A stretch of 64,000 bases of DNA from Limnephilus marmoratus. Taxonomy: Eukaryota > Arthropoda > Insecta > Trichoptera > Limnephilidae. The translations under genes were made by a program, and so were the position numbers. Below are positions 53,877 through 63,713 of this stretch, one piece after another (position 1 is the first letter of the stretch; each line of letters begins with the position of its first letter). A model generated the notes under the pieces. It searched no databases. It was not told the origin of the DNA and saw only the letters and a list, made by a program, of their open reading frames with translations. Location: NCBI GenBank assembly GCA_917880885.1, contig OU862915.1, forward strand, positions 38,014,676 through 38,078,675. The letters are read 5' to 3'.

Positions 53877-54427
53877 TGTGTGTCAGTAATAAGATAAAAA
53901 CAGCTCTTTCTGAAAATGACAACATTTTACGAAAAAACTTCAAATTGCTGTAAATGTTGAACGGTTGAAGATAAATTTACATATGTCTTTATATTCTAAA
54001 AGAAAATTAAATTCTTTACAACTTCTTTCGAATAAATTTTTTTCTTTGATGAATATTTTAGACGATATGAAGGAATGTTTGATGAAAAATGTGAGGTAAA
54101 ATGATTTTTTTCGAAAATATCTACATTTGTGGAGCGAATAACTCGAAAATGGCTGGGATTTCGAAAATTACGTATAGAATAAAAGTTGTAGATAATTTTA
54201 TCAGCTTTTACTTATTATCAAAAAATTTTCCTCTGCGGCGCACCGTTTTTGAGATATAAGCGGAAACCCGAAAATTGGGACCTCCCCCTCCCCCTCCCCC
54301 CCCTAGCTCACCACCTAGACGTCAGGATTTTTAGTATGTTCACATCCTAAGCACCCTAAACAAGTTTCTGAAGGAATCGCTTAGGTCCCTGCTCACGCAC
54401 TCTACACCCCCTTCCTTGACTGGACTA
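53877..54427. repeat. Right terminal inverted repeat
   Basis: Inverse of 51330-51893, ending TTGACTGGACTA. Divergence between the arms is visible (for example ACGGTGCGTCACACATG versus GGCGCACCGTTTTTG), so this is not a recent duplication. Confidence 0.9.
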
Positions 54428-54448
54428 AAGGTTTCTGTATATACTGGT

Positions 54449-55168
54449 GAGCTCTGGCATTATGAAATTTGTATATAAAATTGCAATTGGTGCCACGCAA
54501 ACTGTTTGAAAACTGAATGTACCGGGAGTGAATGTATGGAATGCGGGAGGAGGTGGCGGATGGGAGAGGGGTGAAGGATGAGGGAGGGAAGGGGAGGGGG
54601 ACAAGGGAGGGGAACTCGGGAGAGGGGGCCCGCGGGATGGGTTGGGGAGGGGAACCCGGGAGGTGGGAGGGGAACTCGGGAGGGGGGAGAGGAAAACGGG
54701 TGGGGGTTTAAGGGATAGGGGAAGCGGGCGAGGGGAGTGAGGAGAGGGGAAGGGGACGTTGGAGAGGAAGGGGAGGCAGAAGGGGAACGGGACGAATGGG
54801 AAAGGACACGAGCTCTGGCATCATGAAATTTGTATAATAAAATTGCAATAAGTGGCACACGAGCTGTATGAGAACTGAATGTATCGGGAATGAATGTATG
54901 GAATGCAGGAGGGGGGAGGGGAACCCGGGAGGGTGGAGGGGAACTCGGGAGGGGAGAGGGGAATTCGAGAGGGGGATCCGCGGGAGGGAGGAGGTGATTA
55001 TGGGAGGGGGGAGGGGAACTCGGGAGGGGGGATCGCGGGACGGAAAAGGGGGGGAGTAGAGTGAGGAGAAGGAAGGTGGAGGAGGAGTGGGAACGCGAAA
55101 GGGGAAGGGGACGCGGGAGAGGAAGGGGAGGTGGAAGGTGAACGGGACGAATGGGAAAGGACGCGCAG
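54449..55168. repeat. Two ~360-bp G-rich tandem units
   Basis: GAGCTCTGGCATYATGAAAT begins units at 54449 and 54809, each followed by ~250 bp of GGGAGGGGAACTCGGGAGG-type sequence and ending GACGAATGGGAAAGGACRCG. A third unit lies in Helitron H2 (55353-55695). Long proline/serine-rich minus-strand frames here come from the repeat composition. Confidence 0.85.
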
Positions 55169-55212
55169 GGAGAAACAATTTCGTTATTAAATGGCAAAGG
55201 TTGGTACCCGGC

Positions 55213-55748
55213 ATATATATAAATGCTAATAAATGAAAATGAATCGCCGAAATGTATGTACGCGCATAACTTCCGAACGACTACACCAAATTGGATAATT
55301 CTTTTTTGTTGTGTTTGTTATTGCCAGGACAAGGTTTGTATATAACTACTGGTGAGCTCTGGCATTATAAAATGTGTATACTAAAAATTCAATGGGTGGC
55401 ACGTGAGCTGTTTGAAAACTAAATGTACCAGAACTGAATGTATGGAATGCGGGAGGGGGGATAGGAACTTGGGTATTGGTGCCGCGGGTGGAAAGGGACG
55501 GGAACCAGGGAGGGGGAGGGGAACCTGGGAGGGGGGAAGGGAATTCGTGAGGGGAGTTGGCGGGACGGGGGAAGAGGAGTGGAGTGGGGAGTCGGAAGGT
55601 GGAGGAGGCGGAGTGGGAACGTTTGAGGGGAAGGGGACGCGGGAGAGGAAGGGGAAGCGGAAGGTGAACGGGACGAATGGGAAAGGACACGCAGGGAGAA
55701 ACAATTTTTTGTTGAACGGCATAGCAACGCATGCCGGGCACCAGCTAG
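55213..55748 (+). mobile_element. Helitron H2, non-autonomous
   Basis: Starts at TATATATAAATGCTAATAAA and carries CGTATAACTTCCGAACG-type sequence and one G-rich unit. It ends with hairpin GGCAT-AGCAACGC-ATGCC (55719-55736) followed ~9 nt later by CTAG and a T, the expected Helitron 3' structure. It directly follows H1 head-to-tail. Confidence 0.8.
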
Positions 55749-55828
55749 TATATAAATGAAAATGAATCGCCGAAATGTATGTACGCGCACAACTTCCGAA
55801 CCCATGCATGCCGGGTACCCGCTGTATA
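55749..55828 (+). mobile_element. Helitron remnant, ~80 bp
   Basis: The first ~55 bp of the family (TATATAAATGAAAATGAATC to ACTTCCGAAC) are fused directly to the 3' end (CCCATGCATGCCGGGTACCC), an extreme internal deletion. It is the third head-to-tail member of the array. Confidence 0.75.
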
Positions 55829-55925
55829 TAATTTATTTATTTATTTATTTACGGACAAATAGTCCATTAACAATATAACAATAACACGAATAACAAGCGA
55901 GCCTAAAGGCCCGACCCGCCTAGCA
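55829..55925 (-). pseudogene. LINE 3' UTR fragment with TTTA tail
   Basis: (TTTA)n at 55829-55850 on plus is the AAAT-type tail of a minus-strand LINE. The preceding UTR sense strand includes CGGGCCTTTAGGCTCGCTTG and AATGGACTATTTGTCCG. Confidence 0.6.
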
Positions 55926-56399
55926 ATTGATCACTGTTCGCATCGATTACCGTTCGCATGTCATTTTTTGTAACCAGCACCACTTTTCGTAACAATCACC
56001 ACTTTTCGTAACGATTCACCAGTTAACCCCATGTGTCGAGCATGCGTAAAGAAGTTTTTCTTTAAAAAAATGGGGCATTTGGGACTTTTGTTTTTTGTAT
56101 CGTATAATAAGGGACAAATAAAAACATTTATTTTTAAATATAAAACTTTTTGCATAAAAATATTCAATGAAAATGAAATTCGGTCAACCCTGTAGATTTT
56201 ACGAACGTGAAACAAGGAATTCGTATGTATTTACATTTCGTTTCCAAAATATTATTTCAAACTGTTGTAATTCAGAGCGACGCGGACACGTCCTCGTCTG
56301 GCCACGTTTCGGACCGTAATGAACTGCGAAATTTTGTGTTTCGGCGCTATGATAAAATCGTCAAATGCGAAGCTGTTAATTAATTAAAATTAAATGCTT
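55926..56399. other. Unassigned sequence
   Basis: Near 55938-56015, TCACTGTTCGCAT / ACCGTTCGCATG and CACCACTTTTCGTAACRATC repeat in short tandem. No gene. Confidence 0.4.
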
Positions 56400-56892
56400 C
56401 CCAAAATTATTTTTCGGTCAAACTTATTTATGATTTGTCAATAATGTCTTAGCACAATAAGTATGTAAAAAAATATGAAATATATTAGTTTATAAGTGCG
56501 CAAATAAATACACAAATGGACCAATTTTCGTCAAGAAACACATGTACGTACATATTTTTTAATGATTTTATTGAAACTAAAATTAAAATTCTAATACATA
56601 ACTTTGCTAGATAATGTATTGATTTATTTCACTGCATGATTACATTATTTGAAATGGGTGTGGTATAATACAAAAACTTTTTTGAAAATTTAACAAATCT
56701 GCCAACGACCTATGGAATAACCTTATTATACTAAAAATTAAAAAAAATTCTAAAAATTTATTACATAACTATGCTAGATAAAAGAACAATCTTTCGAAAT
56801 CCATTTATAATTTTTTGTGGAAAAGAGTCAATACGTCTAAAAACTTTTTTGAAAATGACATATTTCTGGGTTTCTCTACCTATGTCCTCTTA
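56400..56892 (-). repeat. AT-rich dispersed repeat R430, copy 2
   Basis: Inverse of 23008-23505 with high similarity over ~490 bp, ending CCTCTTAAGG at 56892. Confidence 0.8.
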
Positions 56893-57117
56893 AGGCGAGC
56901 TTCTTTGATTCGTAATGAAACGCTTGTGTTCATTTACTGGTATTGTTGATTGCGTATAAAGTTTAGAAAAATGAAAGAAAATTTGATGCTGCCTGCAAGG
57001 ATTTTAGAAATAGAATGGACGAATTTTAAAAACAAATTGATAACCAGAGTTTTGGATGAGTTATATTTATTTATTTAAAGGCCATTAAATGGATTTTAAA
57101 TTTAAGTGTTACATTAG

Positions 57118-57560
57118 ATTTTTTTTTACTTTAGCTCCACACAGGAGGTCCTGAGGAAATAATTCTCCTCAGGGCTTATGTCATCTTTGGGGATGCTGAA
57201 TGGAGGGTCATTTAAGGAAAGGAAGGGGAGGAAGTTCTGGGAAGGAAAAGGGGTAGGTAGGAATTTGGGGGACAGGTGTCCAGGAGTGACGGACGCATGA
57301 ATCCATCCCTCACGATCCCACTGCGGTGCAAGGCAACGGGTCGAGAGAGTTTGGCTGTAGAGGTCTACATTATGTCTGCCTCAAGCAGTCTTCATTAGGT
57401 GAAGAAACGCATTCGCCATCAAGACCTAGACAAAACAAAGAACCCGGGCACCCCTACTAAATGACCAAACGTAGCGAACCACTTGGGGTGACCTATAGCA
57501 GAAGCATTGGTTATTCAATAAATGGTTCCTGAGGTGGCGATACCCATACCCGCCTCCCAA
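57118..57560 (-). repeat. R500 copy, near full length
   Basis: T-run at 57118-57128, hairpin CCACACAGGAGGTCCTGAGG, all central blocks (CACTGCGGTGCAAGGCAACG, AACCCGGGCACCCCTACT) and head end ATACCCATACCCGCCTCCCA. One of the best copies for the family consensus. Confidence 0.85.
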
Positions 57561-58498
57561 ATTTTTGTAAAATTACAGACAAACGAGTACAAAGACAAAT
57601 TTTTTTAAGAAAATTGAAATAAAATGCGACCCAGATGTTAAATTAAATTAAAAGAAGCCATAGACGGAATGAATTTAAATATAAAATGACAGGTAGAAAA
57701 TGAGGTAAATTATTTTAAAATTGGACGACACAACATCCAAAGTTCAAAGTTACATAGCGTGGCATTTTTTAAACGCTCTTCAGGCAATACCCACATAAAA
57801 GACAAAATATTAATTCACATAGTAAAAAATGTATCTTAAAATTTCGGTGTCTCTAATACGTTTAAAACAATAAAAATATCCTGAAAAAGAAATGCTGACA
57901 GGCGAAAAATCCGACGATTAAGTCACTAGACCGAAATCGTAATTTTAACGATAAAGGCGCTTACGTATTTAATCCGTAGATTACTACCGTAAGCACTCGT
58001 TTCATTTCGTAAATTACGCAATTCCTCGAACCAAAAGACTGTTGTTTATTTTTATAATTGTTTATAAGTACTTACATGGTATGTATGAAATAATACCGAT
58101 AAAAAGGGAGCGAAAATTTATGTTATGACCTACATAGAGAATGTTATTTTTTATCTTTCTTTATGATGCGAGTTTGAACCCCAGCGGTAAATAAAAAGTA
58201 TTTATGTTATACTAATAAAAGTCCGTGTTTTTGTTTAAAACATACACAATACACCTATAACAACAGAGGCATCGGGTTTGTTTCAATTTATTGAAATAAT
58301 CAACACAAAAGTTTTGGAAGCATTTACTCATTTGAATTAAAAATTTGATGATTTGTAAAGCGCTGTTTTTGTGAAAAATTACATCAAGAGCGTTGTACGA
58401 ATTTAAAACTAACTTATTTCTAACTAAGTACAAACTAGGCGAATTATTTTAACATTTTATGGCTAAGAGATTGCATCCATCGGTTCGTCGATTCAAAC
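57561..58498. other. Unassigned AT-rich sequence
   Basis: No supported feature. Confidence 0.4.
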
Positions 58499-58702
58499 CA
58501 GGGCCGCTGACAGCCAATCTGGGCCCCAAGTCTAGTAGACTATACCGGGCCCCCTCCCCCCAACTTACCAGGGGGGGGATGGGGTAGAGAGAAAACAATT
58601 AAAAATGTCATGCTAACCTGCTAGGAATACTATTTCATTAGCTTTTCTTATCTCTAGTATCCAAGTTTCAGACTTGGCCAACGTGCCCTCTCGGCGGCCC
58701 TG
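58499..58702. mobile_element. hAT-type MITE
   Basis: 204 bp with ends CAGGGCCGCTGA and TCGGCGGCCCTG (inverse, one mismatch) and a perfect 8-bp target duplication ATTCAAAC (58491-58498, 58703-58710). An 8-bp TSD and CAGGG ends are typical of hAT elements. No transposase. Confidence 0.9.
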
Positions 58703-59955
58703 ATTCAAACTATATATATAAAGCTTTTGACCGATGAACGTTGTGCTGCGTTATAATGTACATATTGTCATGAAGTACTTTCTTGAATTATAACTTCCTA
58801 CCCCTATATGAATATTTCCGTCGTCAAGTACTAAATATTTACTATTAGTTGTCAAAAGTTGGCAACATTGGCTAGACGTTTTGATTGGCCCGGATTTCGG
58901 GAGGGGGCCGAGCAGCCATTCCGACGGGGCCGAGAGCCCTTGCGCCTTCTTCTGGTTTTAACTGCGCTATGGGTCGGTCTTTTGCATTTTGGCCGGGGCC
59001 GCCTAGATCCTTTTGGTTCCAACATTTTTTTGGAACACGTAATTTAAAATACAGTTAATTTTTATATAGCTAAATCAACTCAGTGGTGTTTCCTGATGAG
59101 GTCGTCTGCCCAGATGTAACCCGGGGTAACGTACGTACAACTTATATAATTATGTGTTATCATTCAACCCTTTTATTATATTTGAGTTCACAAAGAGATT
59201 AAAAGCTTTTCCTAGAAGCGTCGAGTCATTAATAAATTCACAAATTATTTAAAAGCGACAAGAGATCTTCTAATTTATTAAACCCTATCTTTATTCAATA
59301 AATGAAGCGACGATCGTTTTGAATCAAATCCGATAGAATTGAGAACACAATATCCTTAAGAGAAGCTAGCCGGAGGTTTGTATTATAATTTGGTTTTGTA
59401 AGTATTTAAATTGAACCATTGTTGTTGTGTCTTGAACAGTGTGGTGTTATTTATTACTAATTTGTTATAAGTTCGTAATCAGGCGGTTCGATCCCGTTGT
59501 TACGTAACAATATATTATTATATTATTTGTATTCTGCAGAAAATAAACAGGACCATGTTTACCTGAGAGGTCAGTTGAGATTAATAATGTTGTTTCTTGT
59601 TTATTAGACATTCAGACACAGTTTGAACGCAAATGACATAAATAGGAAAACATGTCAATGGAAATGCTGTTATTTAATCCTGGTACACATTTTTATAATA
59701 ATGTGCTCTAATTTATTTATTGATTAACCTTTTTCGGGGCTTTTACACATGAATGGTAAGAAATATACGATACGATGCGATACGATTGTACCATCCCAGC
59801 CAGGAGCACTCCTTGCCCGGTGAGACCGGTACGCCAGGGGGCACTGATTTGTGAGGACTGGAACACATGCTCTGGGGATGGGGAGGAGGTTGGAGTTTAA
59901 TCGACCGATATACATGGCAACCTAATAAGCCAATATTAGAATTTAGGGTGGACAG
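58703..59955. other. Unassigned sequence
   Basis: A GC-richer patch at 58860-59040 has a 62-codon frame without motifs. Otherwise AT-rich. No supported feature. Confidence 0.4.
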
Positions 59956-60955
59956 GATTTTTTCTCGGCTTTTTTTGTAACTTCTCGTCTCTTCTCAACT
60001 CTTCTCGGCTCTTCTTGGCTCTCCTTGTCTCTTCGTGGCTTTTCTGGTCTTTTCTGGCCCTTTCCCTGGGTCTTATTGTCTTTTTTAGCCTATTCTTGAT
60101 TCTTCTCCTATCTTCTCATCTATTCTTGGCTCTTCTGCTACTACGTCACTCTTATTTTCTCCTTTTGCTTCTTCTTGTCTCCTCATGTCTCCTCTTATCT
60201 CTCCTTGAGTCTTCGTGGCTCTTCTTCTCGTCTCTGTTTATCTCTTCCTGGATCTTCCCGTCTTTTCTTAGCTCTTCTAGTCTCTTCTTCGTTTTTCTTA
60301 ACTCACCTTTGTTATTGCATCCTCTTTCAAATTTTCACACATTGCTGGCTCGTTGCAGTTCTTCCTGCATTTTCTTGTACTTATCTTATTGTTCCTTCTT
60401 GTTTGTTTTAGACTCTTATTGTCTCTTCTTGTATCTTCTTATACCTTCTCGCCCCTTCTCGGCTCTGTTCCTTGCAACAAATCTTTTCTTATTTGTTTTT
60501 CGACTCTTCTCGGTGTCGACTCTTCTGTCACTTTCTTATCTCTCCTGAACTCTTCTTCCCCATTTTTGTTTCGTTTTGACTCTTTTTGGCTGATTTTCGA
60601 CTGTTTCAGTCTATCTTAGTATCTGCGTACATTATCTTGCTTCTACTAGCCTCTTCTCAGTTCTTCTGGCTTCAAATTGGTTTTTATTGCCTCTTTTCGC
60701 GTCTTCTTGGCTTTTGTTTACCAAGTCTTTGCTTGTATCTCGTTGGTTCTCCTGGTCTCTGCAGACGTCTTTTTGTATCATCTTGACTTTTCTTGCATTG
60801 TGGTGACATTTCTGGTCTCTTCTTGTATCTTCTTGCTTTTTCTAGCCTCTTTCTGATTTTTCTTGTTTTTCTTCCTCACCTTGCCCATTTTTGTGTCGTC
60901 TTGGATCTTCTTGGCTTTTCTTATTACTTCTTGAATATTCGAATCAGATAAACAA
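59956..60955. repeat. 1-kb degenerate CT-rich array
   Basis: About 1 kb is built from variants of TCTTCTTGGCTCTTCTTGTC, with roughly 5- and 10-15-bp sub-periods (TCTTY, TTGGC, TTGTC). The plus strand is almost free of A-rich runs, in contrast with both flanks. Open frames up to 177 codons are Leu/Ser/Phe-rich repeats of this composition. Confidence 0.9.
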
Positions 60956-61599
60956 AAAGAGAACAAATGACACTCCTCCGAAGTGTACTAATGGACTAAA
61001 TTAACAAAAACATTTTTGAGACAAAAATAAAAGTGTAATATGTGACTTGTGCACATCAGAAGAAAGCGCGTAAAAAGGTGTATTCACTGGTAAACTGTTT
61101 ACAACCCAGCCAATCGCCAGTTGTGATCTCGGTGTATCTGAATTATTTATTTTATTATTCAATGGAAATTTTGTTTACCGGCAAAACTTAATGACACTCT
61201 GAAATCTGTTGCACCAAAACCTGAGATTCTTATGGACTCCTACCAAATTTTCTACTTTTGTAACCCCTTGTCAGTCATCGCAACGCATTAAATGCTCAGT
61301 GCTCCGAAAAATTTTCTTGCCCGCCCTACGCGTGAAGTTTGCAAACTGCAACAGACCTGTGATCTTTGATAAAATGAAAATAAACAAAATGCAGTACGGC
61401 ACCCCGCACTACTTTTCACGGTCCAACGCCCCTCCGCTCTACATGCGTAAACCATTAAAACATGTTAAGTGGGGAAAAAACCCGCAACGGAAATGAAATA
61501 AACTAAAATTAAATAAACGGAAAAGAAATGAAAATGGAAAAAATATTTTAATCTAGGATCTTCCAGCAACCCATGGTTGAGAACCTCTGCCTCAAACCC
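60956..61599. other. Unassigned sequence
   Basis: No supported feature. Confidence 0.4.
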
Positions 61600-62130
61600 A
61601 TTAATGTTTTTTGCCTATACAAATCAAATCATCTGAAATGATATATTTGTTTAAAGATAAATTGAAGATGTCCACTGACTTAGTATAATTGTTTCCCTCT
61701 ATTAGTATTCTGAGTAAAGAGGAATACATATGGTATTTAGTTCCAGAATTTCTGCACTGAAATAAATCCTGACTTCTAGTATTACGTAGTGGTATCCGAA
61801 AGCTTATCAATTCAGGCAATACCGGACTATCAACAAAATCATTTAGGATTTTATATAGAAATACCAAGTCAGTGAAAATTCTTTCGTTTGACAATTGGAG
61901 CATATTGATATTATTTAACAGAGTGTTGTAGTTCAACATAATGGCTGGAATACCCATTTTAAAATATAGAAAACGTAAGAATTGGTTTTGTTGGTTCTTT
62001 CAACAGCTTGTACATGTACAATGTGGGTTCCAGACGTGAGAATTGTACTCAAGTTGACTTCTTACATTGGCAAAATATAACAGGTTAATTGACTTTAAAT
62101 TGTTAAAATTTCTAGTTAGCCTAGTTATAA
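61600..62130 (-). pseudogene. LINE C-terminal fragment
   Basis: The minus strand encodes VRSQLEYNSHVWNPHC (~62055-62010), a stop, then NQFLRFLYFKMGIPAI and VFLYKILNDFVDSPVL, LISFRIPLRNTRSQDLF down to about 61630. These are the C-terminal blocks of the same LINE group as B, C and D. It is truncated at both ends. Confidence 0.8.
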
Positions 62131-62204
62131 ATACCAACATTTTAAAGCCCTTTAAAATTTCTAGTAAGCCTAGTTATAAATACCAACATTTTAAAGCCCC
62201 TATT
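62106..62204. repeat. 48-49-bp tandem duplication
   Basis: AAATTTCTAGTWAGCCTAGT + TATAAATACCAACATTTTAA + AGCCC occurs twice in direct succession with one or two differences. Recent local duplication. Confidence 0.9.
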
Positions 62205-63119
62205 AGAGATTTTTGTTAAATTGTTAACAAATGAAAGATTTGATTGAAAAGTTTTAATGAACAGGTTTAGGAAAGCAAAAGCCAAATTTTGTGGTGAACG
62301 GTACAATAGGACAAGGATTAGATTAGAATATTTATCTTAACCTTCCGGTAGTTGCCCTTGCACCGAACATAAGCAGTCGCGCGCAGTCGGTGATCCCGTA
62401 CCTCCAGTTTTGTCGCAATATCTGGCAACTTTATTGAAAAGATTTGCAAAAACATCCGAATTTGAACGTTATTATAGTAACGAATTACCAAAAATATGTA
62501 TGTACTTATATTTATCGAGATCAAATCCAATTTTTTCCTATTACTATTATCTATATACAAAAACCATTTCACTCGCATTAATTATTAATCAATTCATAGC
62601 GTTTCAATAACTGGTTAATTTTTAAAATTGCAAGAAAAATGTGCGTAACAGAAATAACGATTTAAATAAATTCAGATGTTTTAATTTATGTTACATTTAT
62701 CGAGCCCATGTTATATCTAGTTAATATCTTCAGTAATCTGAGCCCCACCGTTCACAAATCTAATTGATTTTGTAATGTGTACACTTGCTTGATTGTTCAG
62801 AAAAAAATAACCGAAGGATAAACAAAAACGTTTTCCAATTTCCTCCCCCATACAACCAACTGGACTTAAGGAACCCCTAAATCTATCCAGACAAACCTTC
62901 GTTAGAATTTCGTTATTATTCCGTGAGGATGTATCTAGGTTGAGCAGGGGTTGTTTTTTGGAATACGTGATTTGACCCAGTTTCAACAATATCCTTCAGA
63001 AATAGTGAAAAATATTTTTTAATAAAAGTGTTGTTAACATTAGTATTTAAAAAACTTATGTGCTGCCAATAAAAATTCGTAGTTGATTACAAAAACAAGG
63101 TAGTTGATTGGAAAAACCC
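62205..63119. other. Unassigned AT-rich sequence
   Basis: No supported feature. Confidence 0.4.
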
Positions 63120-63378
63120 CACTTAAGAGGGAATAACCAGACAAAACCGGAAATTCGTCATTTTGAAATCAAATTTAAGAAGTATTGGCCCTTTTCCACA
63201 AAAAATATAAATTGATTTCGAAAGACTGTTCTTTTATCTAGTAAAGCATTTTTTTTTAAATTTTGAGAAAATATATTTAATTTTAGTAGATTAAGGTGTT
63301 ACCGTAGGTCGTCGGCAGATTTGTTAAAAATTAAAAAAAAATTGTATTATACAACACACATTTCAAATCATATAATCA
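63120..63378 (+). repeat. AT-rich dispersed repeat R430, copy 3 (partial)
   Basis: Matches the first half of 23008-23505 (CTTAAGAGGGAATAACCAGA, TTTCGAAAGACTGTTCTTTT, CACACATTTCAAATCATATA) and stops where the RTE-like LINE begins. Confidence 0.75.
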
Positions 63379-63410
63379 TGCTCCCCGAAAGTACTGGAGA
63401 ACTCTGAGAA

Positions 63411-63713
63411 ATGCCTTCTGGTCTCAGGTTTGAGGAAAGGAAAATCCTGATCTATTTCCTTCTCGTGGTGGGGAGTGAGCAACGACCTCGTGTCGGCAAA
63501 TATAGACAGGGACTGAGCGTTGGCCGGAATAAGCTGACCACCAACTTTCGCTCTACCAGGCGTCTGTTGTCTAGGGCACCCTCTTGTCCTGGAGAAGTAA
63601 ATAATCTCCAAAGGCGGAAGAACCTTCGAGGTCAACGGCATAGGATGTGGAAAGAAACGGGAAACTACCACATTAAAGGTCCAAGTGGCATCCCAAGAAC
63701 CAGCAAAACATGA
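63411..63713 (+). CDS. RTE-like LINE, short upstream ORF
   Basis: 100 codons, basic (many Arg/Lys), no recognised domain. Its stop TGA overlaps the next ATG as ATGA (63710-63713). RTE-type LINEs are known to have a short ORF1 that overlaps ORF2 by a few bases, so this position is suggestive. It could also be a chance frame in the 5' region. Confidence 0.4.
   Translation: MPSGLRFEERKILIYFLLVVGSEQRPRVGKYRQGLSVGRNKLTTNFRSTRRLLSRAPSCPGEVNNLQRRKNLRGQRHRMWKETGNYHIKGPSGIPRTSKT

Larger units (their letters stand above)
51330..54427 (+). mobile_element. Academ-like DNA transposon with 0.56-kb TIRs
   Basis: 3,098 bp flanked by a 3-bp target duplication AAG (51327-51329, 54428-54430). The terminal inverted repeats start TAGTCCAGTCAA and extend ~564 bp on the left (51330-51893) and ~551 bp on the right (53877-54427). 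The ~2-kb interior carries a decayed gene (52130-53685). A 3-4 bp TSD and a CXC/nuclease-like multicopy ORF fit the Academ superfamily, but that assignment is an inference. It sits inside Helitron H1. Confidence 0.8.
51063..55212 (+). mobile_element. Helitron H1, split by an Academ-like transposon
   Basis: The left part (51063-51329) begins CTATATAAAAATC and has the familiar insect Helitron phrase ACTCGAGAACGGCTGGGCCG. It breaks at GCAAAG (51329) and resumes after the 3.1-kb insert at 54428 with GGTTTCTGTATATACTGGTG. This junction aligns with the uninterrupted GACAAGGTTTGTATATAACT of Helitron H2. The right part holds two copies of a ~360-bp G-rich unit and ends near GTACCCGGCA (55211). It is non-autonomous, with no Rep/helicase. 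Confidence 0.7.

Noticed and set aside
54460..55197. 245-codon proline/serine-rich minus-strand frame
   Set aside because: It is the complement of the G-rich Helitron units, and three overlapping frames are all open. Unit repetition explains it.
58859..59047. 62-codon GC-rich open frame as a host exon
   Set aside because: No splice sites, homology-like motifs or codon pattern that I can support.
59080..59130. Hammerhead-like CCTGATGAGG near 59095
   Set aside because: There is no GAAA after a pairing stem, so the core is incomplete.
60015..60548. 177-codon open frame (Leu/Ser/Phe-rich, membrane-protein-like)
   Set aside because: It lies wholly inside the CT-rich array. The composition of the repeat (TCTT, CTTCTT) produces Leu/Ser/Phe codons in all plus frames.
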